Shown here: positions 42,327 through 51,596 of the stretch, piece after piece | Layout: every line of letters begins with the position of its first letter | How positions within the stretch are numbered: the stretch's first letter is position 1 | Source: G025836975 sp040391135 | GTDB taxonomy: Bacteria; Pseudomonadota; Gammaproteobacteria; Burkholderiales; Burkholderiaceae_B | DNA length: 64,000 nucleotides | Assembly (NCBI GenBank): GCA_040391135.1 | Contig: JBEBYL010000014.1 | Coordinates: forward strand, 8,508-72,507 | Direction: 5' to 3' | Translations under genes and position numbers: made by a program | The notes under the pieces: generated by a model | What the model saw: the letters and a program-made list of their open reading frames with translations, nothing else | Database searches by the model: none | Told to the model about the DNA's origin: nothing

Positions 42327-43859
42327 CTACAGGCTCTTGTATTGCTCTCTCAATACGTTCTTCTGAACCTTGCCCATCGTATTGCGCGGCAACTCTGCCG
42401 CTACGACTATCCGCTTCGGAATCTTGAAATTGGCCAGACAGGTTTTCAGGTCCGCCAACATGGCTTCAGGATCAATCTTGCATCCTTGCTTCGCAACCAC
42501 GACCGCCACCACCGCCTCGCCGAAATCAGGATGCGGCACGCCGATGACCGCCGATTCATCGACGCCGGGCAATGCGTCGATGACCAGTTCGATCTCTTTG
42601 GGGTAAACATTGAATCCACCTGAAATGATCAGGTCCTTGCTGCGCCCGACAATAGTCAGGTAGTTGTCGGGTAGATTGGCGCCGCCCCATTGGCCGACGT
42701 CGCCGGTGCGGAACCAGCCATCCTCGGTGAATTCTTCGCGCGTTTTCTCGGGCATGCGCCAATAGCCCGAGAACACGTTCGGGCCGCGCACCTGGACACT
42801 GCCGATTTCGCCGGCCGGCAAGGCGACGCCCACCTCGTCGACCACCCGGACCGACACGCCGGGCAGGGCCTGGCCGACCGTGCCGCCTATGCGCTCGCCC
42901 AGGGCGGCATCGTAGGGATTGGATGTCAGCATGATGGTTTCGCTCATGCCGTAGCGCTCAAGTATGGTCTGGCCGGTACGTTCGCGAAACTCGGCGAAGG
43001 TCTCGGTCAGCAAGGGCGCCGAACCCGAAATGAACAGGCGCATATTGCGGGTCGCCTCGCGGGTGAACCGCGCATCGGCCAACAGGCGCACATAGTAGGT
43101 GGGCACACCCATCATTACCGTGCTTTGCGGCAGATAGTGCAAGGCCTGGTCCGTATTGAACTTGGGCAGCCAGATCATTTTGGCGCCGGCCAGCAAAGCG
43201 CCGTGCGAAGCGACAAAAAGACCATGCACGTGGAAGATGGGCAGCATGTGCAGCAGCACGTCATCCGAACGCCAGCCCCAGAATTTCTTCAGGACCTGGG
43301 CGTTCGAGGACAGGTTGCGGTGCGACAACATGGCGCCCTTGCTGCGGCCCGTGGTGCCCGAGGTATACAGGATGGCTGCAAGATCGTCCGGCTGGCTTTG
43401 GACGGTGTCGAAACGACTGTCCTGGCTGGCGGCGGCAACCGCCAGGCTGCCATTGCCGTCGGCGTCCAGCGTATAAACATGGGCGATGCCTGTCTTCTTC
43501 GCCAAGGCTTCTATCCACTCCAGATTCTTGCTGTCGCACACCACCACGGCCGGCTCGGCATCGGTCAGAAAATATTCCACCTCGGCGGAGCGGTAGGCCG
43601 TGTTCAGCGGCAAGTACGCCAATCCCGCGCGCACAGCGGCCAGGTACAGCATCAGGGCGATGGGCGATTTCTCGACCTGTACGGCCACGCGCGCGCCGGC
43701 GGGCAAACCCAGGGCTTGCAGCAACGATGCCAGCCGGCCGCTCATTTCTTCGACATCGTTCCAGCTATAAACCTGATCCGGCGTTTCGATGGCGGTCAGT
43801 GAACGGTCCGAAGGGAAGCCCGACGCGAGCAAGGCATACAGATTAGCGTTGCTTTCCAA
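42327..43859 (-). CDS. matB: Malonyl-CoA synthetase (AMP-forming)
   Basis: 510 aa ANL-family enzyme. It activates malonate with ATP and CoA to malonyl-CoA. Adenylate-forming motifs: YTSGTTGRSKG (165-175), LERYGMSET (about 315-323), EDGWFRTGD (about 388-396), DLIISGGFNVYPKEIE (about 415-430) and Lys497 in NTMGKVQK. The length and the adjacent malonyl-CoA decarboxylase gene support MatB over a general acyl-CoA ligase. The start is 2 nt before the stop of the upstream enoyl-CoA hydratase. Confidence 0.92.
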   Translation of the reverse strand: MESNANLYALLASGFPSDRSLTAIETPDQVYSWNDVEEMSGRLASLLQALGLPAGARVAVQVEKSPIALMLYLAAVRAGLAYLPLNTAYRSAEVEYFLTDAEPAVVVCDSKNLEWIEALAKKTGIAHVYTLDADGNGSLAVAAASQDSRFDTVQSQPDDLAAILYTSGTTGRSKGAMLSHRNLSSNAQVLKKFWGWRSDDVLLHMLPIFHVHGLFVASHGALLAGAKMIWLPKFNTDQALHYLPQSTVMMGVPTYYVRLLADARFTREATRNMRLFISGSAPLLTETFAEFRERTGQTILERYGMSETIMLTSNPYDAALGERIGGTVGQALPGVSVRVVDEVGVALPAGEIGSVQVRGPNVFSGYWRMPEKTREEFTEDGWFRTGDVGQWGGANLPDNYLTIVGRSKDLIISGGFNVYPKEIELVIDALPGVDESAVIGVPHPDFGEAVVAVVVAKQGCKIDPEAMLADLKTCLANFKIPKRIVVAAELPRNTMGKVQKNVLREQYKSL

Positions 43860-43860
43860 A

Positions 43861-44673
43861 TCAATCTCCTGAAAATACCGGCTCCTCGCCAGCCAAAAAT
43901 GCTCTTACGCCCTCGTGATGGTCACGCGTCTGGGCATAACTGAAAAATTCGTCGAGCTCGGATTCGCCTAGCGGCTCGGGCCGGGAGCAGAGCCGTGCGG
44001 CAGTCTTCTTGTTGATGCGGGCGGCCAGTGGCGCCCCGCCAGCCAAGCGCTGCGCTGTGCGCAAGACATCGCCGCCCACCTCGGCATCGGGCAGCACGCG
44101 CGTAAGCAAACCCTTGGCCATCGCCTCGGCGGCGGTGAACACACGCCCTTCCAGCAGAATTTCCATGGTCGTGGCGCGTCCGGCCAATTCCAGCAGTCCC
44201 CGCATTTCCTCGGGCGCCATGGGAAAGCCCAGCTTGTTGATCGGCACGCCAAAGCGGGACGACGCACCGGCGATGCGCAAGTCGCACTGGCTGGCGACTT
44301 CCAGGCCTCCGCCCACGCATACGCCTTCGATTTGCGCCAGCACTGGATGCATGCAATTGGCGATGGCCTGGAGCGCCGGCGCTATGACCTGCATGTGATA
44401 GTTGATGACGCCCTTCCGGTCGGCGCGCTCGCGAGGGAACTCGCGAATGTCGGCGCCGGCGGCGAAGTTTCCCTGATCGCCGCGCAGCACCACGCAGCGC
44501 AAGGCCGGGTCGGCGCCGAGCTGGGCGAATATCCGGTGAAGCTGGCGCCACATGGATACGCTGATGGCGTTCAGGCGGCCCGGATGGCTAAGGGTGACGA
44601 AGGCGATCGCGCCATCCACATCCAGCAGGACGCGATCAGGTCCGGCAGACTGCTCGTGCTCGGTCATAGCCAT
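43861..44673 (-). CDS. Enoyl-CoA hydratase/isomerase family protein
   Basis: 270 aa crotonase-fold protein. The acyl-CoA pocket and oxyanion hole are seen in RGDQGNFAAGADIREF (about 58-73) and in EGVCVGGGLEVASQCDLRIAG (about 109-129). The catalytic glutamate of true hydratases would fall near the E-V-A region, and a second one near FGVPINKLGFPMAPEEMRGL. It lies between malonyl-CoA decarboxylase (10-nt overlap) and malonyl-CoA synthetase (1 nt apart) in the same transcript, where enoyl-CoA hydratase is not a standard member. It may act on an unsaturated or methylated malonate-type acid. Confidence 0.88.
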   Translation of the reverse strand: MAMTEHEQSAGPDRVLLDVDGAIAFVTLSHPGRLNAISVSMWRQLHRIFAQLGADPALRCVVLRGDQGNFAAGADIREFPRERADRKGVINYHMQVIAPALQAIANCMHPVLAQIEGVCVGGGLEVASQCDLRIAGASSRFGVPINKLGFPMAPEEMRGLLELAGRATTMEILLEGRVFTAAEAMAKGLLTRVLPDAEVGGDVLRTAQRLAGGAPLAARINKKTAARLCSRPEPLGESELDEFFSYAQTRDHHEGVRAFLAGEEPVFSGD

Positions 44674-45962
44674 CTCAGGTTGAGTCCGGTTTTGGGTTTG
44701 CCCGCCGCCAACTGCGCAAGATTGTCGTCCAGTTGATCCAGTTCATACAAATAGTTGGTCATGATCCCGCAAGACTGCGACATGCCCTTGGGCGAACAAT
44801 CGGCGGCCCAATTGACTCTTTCAATACGCGCACCGTTGCCCAAGTGAAAGCGCGCCACCGGATCCAGCGGCTGGCCGTTCTTCATGCTTTTCAGATAATG
44901 GGCGGCCAGGCGCAAGCCCGTACGCTGGACGGCATCGGAGGCCTTGCCCGCAGCGGCGGCCTGCAGGCGCTCTACCCACTTCTGTCCGGCCGATGGATCG
45001 TCCTGGGCCTGCTGCTTGTCGGCCTTGTCGTGCAGCAAGGCCTGCATGGCCTTGCCATCCTGTTTGGCCAGCCAGTCGGCAAAGCCCGGTATGGGGGACA
45101 AGGTGGCGAAGGACTTCAGGCGCGGCAGTTCGCGCAATAGTTCGTCGATGACCCGTTTCAGCAGGAAATTGCCGAAGCTGATGCCGCGCAGGCCCGGCTG
45201 CGTGTTGGAAATGGAATAAAAAATCGCCCAGCGCGCTTTGGCGGGGTCGCCGGCGGGCACCTGGGGATCAAGCAGCACCTGGACGTTGTCGGCCATTTGC
45301 GCCGCAAACGCCACTTCCACGAAGATGAGCGGGACATCGTTCATGCGGGGGTGGAAGAACGCATAGCAGCGGCGCTGATCCGCGACGCGGTGGCGCAGTT
45401 CTTCCCATGAACGGATTTCGTGCACGGCCTCGTATTGGATAAGCTTTTCGAGCAGCGACGCGGGCGAATCCCAGTTGATGGGGCGCAGTTCAAGCATGCC
45501 CACATCGAACCAGCTGGACAACAGGCCTTCGAGCTCGCGTTCCAGCACGGTAAGGCCCGCCACCTGATTGCGCCAGCGCAAGATATCGGCGCGCAGTTCC
45601 ACCACCAATTGCAAACTGTCCGCCTGGGCGTACAGGCGACGGAACAGACGCAGGCCCTGATCGCCGCGCGGCTCCAGCCCCGCGCTGGCTTGCGCCAGGC
45701 CGGCCAGCAGAACACGGCGCTCTTTGGCGTCGGCGGCGCTATAGCGCAAGCTCCATTGCTTGGCCAGCTTGTTCGCCGCCACGTCGGTCAGGCGCGCGGT
45801 GAATAGCGCCAGCGTATCGGCCGGGGTCGGCCAATGGTCGCGCTCCAGCCAGCGGCCCAGCCTGGCCATGATGCCCTGCGTTTCTTTCTCTTTGACTGCG
45901 GGTACGGACGGCTCGGCGTCCGGCTTCGGTCTTACCGCGAGAGGGGTTTCGGTGGCTGTCAT
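44664..45962 (-). CDS. matA: Malonyl-CoA decarboxylase
   Basis: 432 aa from the ATG at 45962 with an AGGAG site; the frame is open upstream into the regulator gene. It splits malonyl-CoA into acetyl-CoA and CO2. The catalytic serine region SISNTQPGLRGISFGNFLLK (about 265-285) and histidine region ARFHLGNGARIERVNW (about 378-393) are conserved, and the helical N-terminal domain (about 20-130) is typical. It starts 2 bp after the regulator gene and overlaps the enoyl-CoA hydratase start by 10 nt, so it is an operon gene. Confidence 0.93.
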   Translation of the reverse strand: MTATETPLAVRPKPDAEPSVPAVKEKETQGIMARLGRWLERDHWPTPADTLALFTARLTDVAANKLAKQWSLRYSAADAKERRVLLAGLAQASAGLEPRGDQGLRLFRRLYAQADSLQLVVELRADILRWRNQVAGLTVLERELEGLLSSWFDVGMLELRPINWDSPASLLEKLIQYEAVHEIRSWEELRHRVADQRRCYAFFHPRMNDVPLIFVEVAFAAQMADNVQVLLDPQVPAGDPAKARWAIFYSISNTQPGLRGISFGNFLLKRVIDELLRELPRLKSFATLSPIPGFADWLAKQDGKAMQALLHDKADKQQAQDDPSAGQKWVERLQAAAAGKASDAVQRTGLRLAAHYLKSMKNGQPLDPVARFHLGNGARIERVNWAADCSPKGMSQSCGIMTNYLYELDQLDDNLAQLAAGKPKTGLNLRWL

Positions 45963-45964
45963 GT

Positions 45965-46675
45965 TCAGACTCCTGAATCCTGTAGGGTGGACGGACTTTC
46001 CTTGACGGCATCGGCCTGATCCGATTGTTCGGTCAAGATGTGAAGCGCATCGAGCTGCCGCATGAGGTGCTTGCGGGTCAGGGCTTCGGCGCCTTCCGGA
46101 TCGCGCGCTTTCAAGGCGGCGAAAATTGCCATGTGTTCGGCGCAAGACTCGTCGATACGGCCTGGCAGCGCCAGGCTTTTATGGCGCGACAAGCTAAGCA
46201 GCTTGCGCAGGTTGTCGACCAGGTCGGACAGCCAATGATTGGCCGCCAGCGCCTGGATGGCCTCGTGAATCAGGGCATTGCTGGCATAGTACTGATCGAT
46301 GTCGCCTATTGCGGCATGCTCTTGCAGGCGCTGATGCAGGGGCTCCAGGCGCAGCAGATCCTGATCGGTGATCTTGCGCGCCGCCTCGTGCGCGCAACGC
46401 CCTTCCAGCAATGCCATCAGGGGAAAGATATCGTCCAGATCGCTGACTGAAAGCTCGTTGACATAGCAGCCCCGGCGCGGTTCAAGCCGCAGCAGGCCTT
46501 CGGCCACCAACACCTTCAAGGCTTCACGCAAGGGGGTCCGGGAAATACCCAGCGATTTGGTCAAGGCGACCTCGTCCACCCATTCACCGGCTTCCAGCTC
46601 GTGCGTCTGGATCATGGCCCGCAATCTATCCGCGACTTCCTGATACAGCACCTGTTGGACTATGCGCGTATTCAA
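45965..46675 (-). CDS. GntR-family regulator with FCD domain (probable MatR)
   Basis: 236 aa. A winged helix-turn-helix is at residues 8-75 (EVADRLRAMIQTHELEAGEWVDEVALTKSLGISRTPLREALKVL) and a helical FCD ligand domain at 80-215, where the histidines of MHEAIQALA-like LIHEAIQALAANHWL and DESCAEHMAIFAAL (carboxylate and metal binding) are visible. Located 2 bp before the malonyl-CoA decarboxylase gene on the same strand, it probably represses the operon until malonate or malonyl-CoA is present. Its own promoter would lie in the 237-bp gap to the right. Confidence 0.92.
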   Translation of the reverse strand: MNTRIVQQVLYQEVADRLRAMIQTHELEAGEWVDEVALTKSLGISRTPLREALKVLVAEGLLRLEPRRGCYVNELSVSDLDDIFPLMALLEGRCAHEAARKITDQDLLRLEPLHQRLQEHAAIGDIDQYYASNALIHEAIQALAANHWLSDLVDNLRKLLSLSRHKSLALPGRIDESCAEHMAIFAALKARDPEGAEALTRKHLMRQLDALHILTEQSDQADAVKESPSTLQDSGV

Positions 46676-46710
46676 AACTTTCCCCTATGCGGCGGCCAGG
46701 TCGCCAAGGC

Positions 46711-46730
46711 TCATAATTCATAATTATGGA
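46711..46730. promoter_or_regulatory. Candidate operator of the malonate regulator
   Basis: TCATAATT and ATAATTATGG repeat the word CATAATT at 46712 and 46719 and include the perfect palindrome CATAATTATG (46719-46728), about 40 bp upstream of the regulator gene. It is AT-rich against a GC-rich background. GntR binding is inferred from position and symmetry. Confidence 0.4.
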
Positions 46731-46912
46731 CTTATCGGAGATTAATTCAAGCCTCCCGCGCCTATAGTTTTCCCTAGGCCCGCTTGTGCGTACCCGCCCT
46801 CGTTCTCGCCTTCTGCCTTGATAATGGGCCGGGTCCGTCAGGCGTATCATGGTGGCTTTGGCCCGCGCCGGCCGTGATGTCAGTGCCTGGGCCGCCCTAC
46901 CGGAGCAAAGCA

Positions 46913-48124
46913 ATGAAGGCAGCAGGACAGGCCGGCTCGATCGGCGATATGGACCACTGGCGCGACGAAACCACCGTCCTGCACGGCGACTGCGGCTTGA
47001 CGGCCGATTCCGCCGTCGTGCCTCCCATTCATTACAGCGCCACCTTCCGCGCCGACGATGCCGCGCAATTCGCGGACATGGCCAACACGCCCCGCCACCC
47101 CGGCTTCTATACACGTTACGGCAATCCCGTGCATAAGCGGGTCGAAGCCATACTGGCCGAGCTGGAGGGCACGGAAACCGCCCTGTTGATGGCCTCGGGC
47201 ATGGGCGCCATCAGCACCACCATATTGGCGCTGGTGGCGCGCGGCGATCATGTCGTCGCCCAGCGACGCCATTACATGAGCACCTCCAAGCTGTTCGAGG
47301 AAGTCCTGCCGCGTTTCGGTGTCGAATCCACCATCGTCGACCAGACCGACCTCGACGCGATTGCGGCCGCCATCCGCCCGGAAACCCGCCTGATCATGCT
47401 GGAGACGCCGGTGAACCCCACTCTGTCCCTGACCGATCTGGACGCCGTCGCGAAGCTGGCCCGTCCCAGGGGCATCATCACCATTGCGGACAACACCTTC
47501 GCCTCGCCGCTGAATCAGAAGCCTCATGCACTGGGCATAGACATCGTCGTACACAGCGCGACCAAGTACTTTGGCGGTCACCACGACATCACGGCCGGCG
47601 CCGTCTGCTGCAGCAAGGAGCACGCCGAGAAGATCTGGAGCATGCACACCACTCTGGGTTCTGTGCTGTCCCCCATGGACGCCTGGCTGCTGCTGCGCGG
47701 CTTGCGCACACTGCCTTTACGCATGGAGCGCATCAACGCCAATGCGCTGGCCCTGGCCCAATGGCTGGAAGCGCAGCCGCGGATCGAACGTGTTTTCTAT
47801 CCTGGATTGGCCAGCCATCCGCAGCATGACCTGGCCCGCCGTCAAATGACGGGCTACGGCGCCGTCATTGCCTTCTCCATCAAGGGCGGCTTCGACGCCA
47901 CCAGTCTTTTCGTTTCTTCGCTGGCGCTGGCCACGCATGCCGTAAGCCTGGGCGGCGTGGAAACCTTGGTTGTCCATACCGCCGCCATGTGGGCCGGAAC
48001 CATGACGGAGCCGCAAATGGAATCGGCCGGCATCGAGCCGAATTTCGTGCGCATGTCCGTGGGCGTCGAACACATCGAGGATCTGAAGGCCGATATAGGC
48101 CGCGCACTGGCCCGTGTGGGCTAG
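46913..48124 (+). CDS. Cys/Met metabolism PLP-dependent lyase (cystathionine gamma-synthase / beta-lyase family)
   Basis: 403 aa from the ATG at 46913 with a GGAG site; the frame is open upstream but without one. It is a fold-type I PLP enzyme with the N-terminal VVPPIHYSATFR, the YTRYGNPVHKRVEAILAELE segment, MASGMGAISTTILALV and the PLP-binding lysine in SATKYFGG (Lys218). This family includes cystathionine gamma-synthase, cystathionine beta-lyase and methionine gamma-lyase; which one cannot be told. It is divergent from the malonate regulator and its product is not obviously connected to that operon. Confidence 0.88.
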   Translation: MKAAGQAGSIGDMDHWRDETTVLHGDCGLTADSAVVPPIHYSATFRADDAAQFADMANTPRHPGFYTRYGNPVHKRVEAILAELEGTETALLMASGMGAISTTILALVARGDHVVAQRRHYMSTSKLFEEVLPRFGVESTIVDQTDLDAIAAAIRPETRLIMLETPVNPTLSLTDLDAVAKLARPRGIITIADNTFASPLNQKPHALGIDIVVHSATKYFGGHHDITAGAVCCSKEHAEKIWSMHTTLGSVLSPMDAWLLLRGLRTLPLRMERINANALALAQWLEAQPRIERVFYPGLASHPQHDLARRQMTGYGAVIAFSIKGGFDATSLFVSSLALATHAVSLGGVETLVVHTAAMWAGTMTEPQMESAGIEPNFVRMSVGVEHIEDLKADIGRALARVG

Positions 48125-48162
48125 TCCGCGTGGCGTGGGCACTATGCGCCAAGTGCCGGGTT

Positions 48163-49200
48163 CTATGTCACAAGTTCGAACGGCTTGAAGCGGCGCAGCA
48201 GCATGATAAGACCCAGCGAAATGCTGAACACCGCTACAGCCGTGGCGGGAATCGACCACCAGGAAGAGCCGGCGGCGCCCATGCCTTCCAGCGCCGAATC
48301 GACTTCATTCAATACGAAAATGTGCAGGCAGTAGACGCCCAGTGTGCAGGCGGACAGCTTCTTCAGCGGACCGGCATAATCGCTGGCCTTGGTTCCCAGG
48401 CCATACAGGACATTGAAGGCGCATACGGCCGACGCCATCACGAACGGCGACAGGTAATCGTAGAACAAGGTGGCCGGCACGCCCGTCTGCGCCGTAAGGA
48501 CATAGGTCGCCACCATGGTCATGGTGCTGAAGACGATAAACAGCAGAACATTGGCATACCAATAGCGGCGTTTTTCCTTGCGCTGCGTGTAAGCCTCATG
48601 CACATAGGCGCCCAGGAACAGATACCCGGCCAGTCCAAAGAAAGTATCCAGGCCATACACTTGAAGCAGCCCGGTGTCGATGCCCAGGGCGCTTCCCAGC
48701 GTGGGCCATGTCGAAGCCGCCGCCCAAAGAGCCAGATAGGCAATTTTTTCGGAGGGCCGCGCGGCATTCCAGATCGCCCGCAAGAATGGCACGAACAGAT
48801 AGATGCCGACTATTGCGTACAGATACCACAGGTGGAAAACCACGGGACCATGGGCCAGCGTTCGGAGCCAGTCGTACCAGAGGCCATACCGCTCGCCCTG
48901 GAGCGTATTCCATGCCATGTAGAACAGCGACCAGAACAGCAAGGGAGGCAGGATGCGGGCAAAACGCTTGGACAGGAAAGCCGGCAGGGATTCCTGCTTG
49001 CCCAACAACAGCACACCGGTAATCATCAGAAACAAAGGTACGCAGCTTCGGGCAAGCGAATCGTAGAAATTGCTGGCCCACCACTGGTCGTCGAAGGTGG
49101 CGAAACGAACCGCCGCCACATGCAGGATCACCACCATGAAGCAGGCGCCCACCCGGGCGGTATCCATTGCTGTGCTGAAACGGGCCTTTGCCGCGGACAT
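48163..49200 (-). CDS. Acyltransferase family 3 membrane protein
   Basis: 345 aa from the ATG at 49200, which has a GAGGTAAG site; the frame is open further upstream but lacks a ribosome site. About ten hydrophobic segments. The family motif with Arg16 and His27 (DTARVGACFMVVILHVAAVRF) and the FHLWYLYAIVGIYLFVPFL stretch identify the acyltransferase-3 type, which acylate sugars, peptidoglycan or lipopolysaccharide across the inner membrane. The acceptor is not evident. It is convergent with the Cys/Met lyase gene. Confidence 0.85.
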   Translation of the reverse strand: MSAAKARFSTAMDTARVGACFMVVILHVAAVRFATFDDQWWASNFYDSLARSCVPLFLMITGVLLLGKQESLPAFLSKRFARILPPLLFWSLFYMAWNTLQGERYGLWYDWLRTLAHGPVVFHLWYLYAIVGIYLFVPFLRAIWNAARPSEKIAYLALWAAASTWPTLGSALGIDTGLLQVYGLDTFFGLAGYLFLGAYVHEAYTQRKEKRRYWYANVLLFIVFSTMTMVATYVLTAQTGVPATLFYDYLSPFVMASAVCAFNVLYGLGTKASDYAGPLKKLSACTLGVYCLHIFVLNEVDSALEGMGAAGSSWWSIPATAVAVFSISLGLIMLLRRFKPFELVT

Positions 49201-49271
49201 GCTTACCTCTGGAACACTTCTCATGCAGTTAGAAGTAGCATGAAGCACGCCCGATGATGCGAGCAGGTATT

Positions 49272-50465
49272 TCAAGCAGTTGCCACGCGTAAATCCTGGC
49301 TGTGCTTGCTCGCGGCATCCAGCCGGCCGGCCAGCGCCGTCAGCGCCAATGCGCCCAGCACCACGATGGCGCCTACCCAGGGCGTCACCATCAAGCCCCA
49401 ATGCGCGACGATGATGCCGCCCGCCCATGCACCCAAAGCGATGCCCACATTGAATGCCGCGATGTTCAGGCCGGAGGCCACATCGACCGCCTGGGGCGCA
49501 TGGCGCTGGGCTTGCTGGACCACATAAACCTGCAGTCCCGGCACATTGCCGAAGGCGACGGCGCCCCAGGCCAGCACGGTGATCAGGGCCAGCCAAGCGT
49601 GGCCGGCGGTAAAGGCGAAGGCAAACAGCACCAGAGCCAGCAAGCCGAATACGATTTTCAGGGCGGGGATCGCGCCTTTGCGATCCGCCAGCTTGCCGCC
49701 CCAGAGATTTCCGATAGCCACGGACACGCCGTACACCAGCATCACCAGGCTGACGCTGGCGGCTGAAAAGCCCGACACCTCTTGCAGAATGGGCGCCAGG
49801 TACGTGAAGGCGACAAAGCTTCCGCCGTAGCCCAGCGTCGTAATGGCGTAAACCAGCAGCAGGCGCGGTTTCTTGAGCACCGCCAACTGAGTGGACAACG
49901 AGGCCGCCGGACTATTCGGAATCGTATTCGGCACAAGCAGCAAGCTTCCCGCAAAGGCAATAACGCCCAGCCCCGACACCGCCAGGAAGGTCGCCTGCCA
50001 TCCAAATGTCTGGCCGATGAAGGTACCCAACGGCACGCCGGTCACCAACGCCACGGTCAGCCCGGTGAACATCAGGGCAATCGCGCTGGCGGCCTTGTCC
50101 TTGCTCACCAAGCCGGTCGCAATGGTGGAGCCCACGGAAAAGAACACTCCATGCGCCAAGCCGGTAAGGACGCGCGCACCCATCAGCGCAACATAACCGG
50201 GCGCCATCCAGGCCACCAGGTTCCCGACGGTGAACAAAGCCATCAAACCCAATAGCAATTGCTTGCGCGGTACCTTGCCGGTCAGCGCCGTCAGCACCGG
50301 GGCGCCGACCGCCACGCCCAAGGCATAGACGCTGACCAGCAAGCCGGCGGACGGTACGGATACGCCCAGGTTGGCGGCAATGGTGGGGATGAGGCCGACG
50401 ATGACGAACTCCGTCGTCCCGATGGCAAAGGCGCTAAGGGCCAGGGCCCATAAAGCGAGCGGCAT
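49272..50465 (-). CDS. MFS transporter, DHA1-type (AraJ/YdhP-like)
   Basis: 397 aa from the ATG at 50465, which has a GGAG site. Twelve hydrophobic segments. Signatures: TEFVIVGLIPTIAANLGVSV in the first helix (the TEF start), the MFS loop LTGKVPRKQLLLGLM (about 58-72) and GARVLTGLAHGVFFSVGST (about 93-111). Relatives export sugars, nucleosides or small toxic compounds. It is divergent from a LysR gene with 100 bp between the starts, which probably regulates it. Confidence 0.92.
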   Translation of the reverse strand: MPLALWALALSAFAIGTTEFVIVGLIPTIAANLGVSVPSAGLLVSVYALGVAVGAPVLTALTGKVPRKQLLLGLMALFTVGNLVAWMAPGYVALMGARVLTGLAHGVFFSVGSTIATGLVSKDKAASAIALMFTGLTVALVTGVPLGTFIGQTFGWQATFLAVSGLGVIAFAGSLLLVPNTIPNSPAASLSTQLAVLKKPRLLLVYAITTLGYGGSFVAFTYLAPILQEVSGFSAASVSLVMLVYGVSVAIGNLWGGKLADRKGAIPALKIVFGLLALVLFAFAFTAGHAWLALITVLAWGAVAFGNVPGLQVYVVQQAQRHAPQAVDVASGLNIAAFNVGIALGAWAGGIIVAHWGLMVTPWVGAIVVLGALALTALAGRLDAASKHSQDLRVATA

Positions 50466-50565
50466 GTTTTTCTCCGATATGCGTGTGAATGCCTGGCAGT
50501 GTGAGGCCTGGAGGCTTAAAGAAAAACGGGCGCCGCTACAATATACTTTTGACCCGGAGTCATCA

Positions 50566-51465
50566 ATGCTGGACATCGACTCGCTGATTGCCTTCGTCGC
50601 GGTAAACGATACGGGGTCCTTCACTGCTGCCGCGCAACGCCTGGGCTTGACGCCATCCGGTATAAGCCGGACCATTTCACGCCTGGAAAAGAAACTGGGC
50701 ATGGCCTTGATTACGCGCACCACCCGGCGCCTGGACTTGACCGAGGAAGGCCAGTGGCTGCTGGTCCGCGCGCGCAGCGTGCTGGCCGATCTGGAAGATA
50801 CCGAACAGCAATTGGCCGCCCGGCTTTCCCAGCCTTCGGGGCTGGTGCGCGTCAACGCCGCCACGCCGGTGCTGGATCATCTCCTGGCGCCCTTGGTGGC
50901 CGAGCTGCTGGACACCTATCCGCTGTTGCGCCTGGAACTGATCAGCGGCGAGACCTTCGTCGACCTGATCGAGGAACGCGCCGACCTGGCCATCCGCATC
51001 GGCTCGCTGGCGGACTCCACGCTCAACGCCCGGCGACTGGGAGCCAATCCCCTGCGTTTGCTGGCTTCGCCCGAATACCTTGAACGCCACGGCACACCTA
51101 CGGATATAGCCGATCTATCAAGGCATCGCCTGGTGGGCTTTACCGAGCCCGCATCGCTGAATATCTGGCCGCTGCCCCATGGCAATTGCGATGGCTTGCC
51201 CATACAGCCGGCCATCGCCGCGTCCAGCGGTGAAACCTTGCGGCATCTGGCACTGGCCCATGCCGGCATTGCCTGCCTGGGCGATTTCCTTACGCGCGCC
51301 GACGTGGCCGCCGGCCGGCTGGTTCCGGTGCTGGAATCGGTTACGCTACCTTGGAAGCAGCCCGTATGGGCAGTGTTCTATAAACAGGGAACGCTGGCGC
51401 CGCGCGTGGCGGCGCTGGTGGACCTGCTGGTCCTGAGGTTGGGTGAGGGAATATTGGAGAAGTAG
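50566..51465 (+). CDS. LysR-family transcriptional regulator
   Basis: 299 aa. The helix-turn-helix (residues about 2-60: LDIDSLIAFVAVNDTGSFTAAAQRLGLTPSGISRTISRLE) and the effector-binding domain (about 90-295) are complete. It is divergent from the MFS transporter gene and most likely controls it. The start at 50566 has CGGAG upstream; upstream in-frame codons lie in the transporter gene. A GNAT remnant follows its stop by 10 bp. Confidence 0.94.
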   Translation: MLDIDSLIAFVAVNDTGSFTAAAQRLGLTPSGISRTISRLEKKLGMALITRTTRRLDLTEEGQWLLVRARSVLADLEDTEQQLAARLSQPSGLVRVNAATPVLDHLLAPLVAELLDTYPLLRLELISGETFVDLIEERADLAIRIGSLADSTLNARRLGANPLRLLASPEYLERHGTPTDIADLSRHRLVGFTEPASLNIWPLPHGNCDGLPIQPAIAASSGETLRHLALAHAGIACLGDFLTRADVAAGRLVPVLESVTLPWKQPVWAVFYKQGTLAPRVAALVDLLVLRLGEGILEK

Positions 51466-51475
51466 CAGTTACTGA

Positions 51476-51595
51476 GTCATTCCCAGGCTACAGGGACGCG
51501 GCATTGGGTCTCAGTTGGTGCGCGAAGCGTTAGCGAGGCTTTCCGAACAAGGCGCATCGGGCTGCGTTGTCCTTGGCGAAACCGACAGCCCCGTG
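51476..51595 (+). pseudogene. GNAT acetyltransferase remnant (motif A)
   Basis: The plus frame VIPRLQGRGIGSQLV, followed by EALARLSEQGASGCVVLG, is the acetyl-CoA-binding motif A and following helix/strand of a GNAT N-acetyltransferase (QGRGIG supplies the pyrophosphate loop). A stop codon lies immediately before, and the reading after GETDSP loses the family pattern, so only about 35 codons survive. It is a decayed fragment. Confidence 0.7.
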
Positions 51596-51596
51596 A

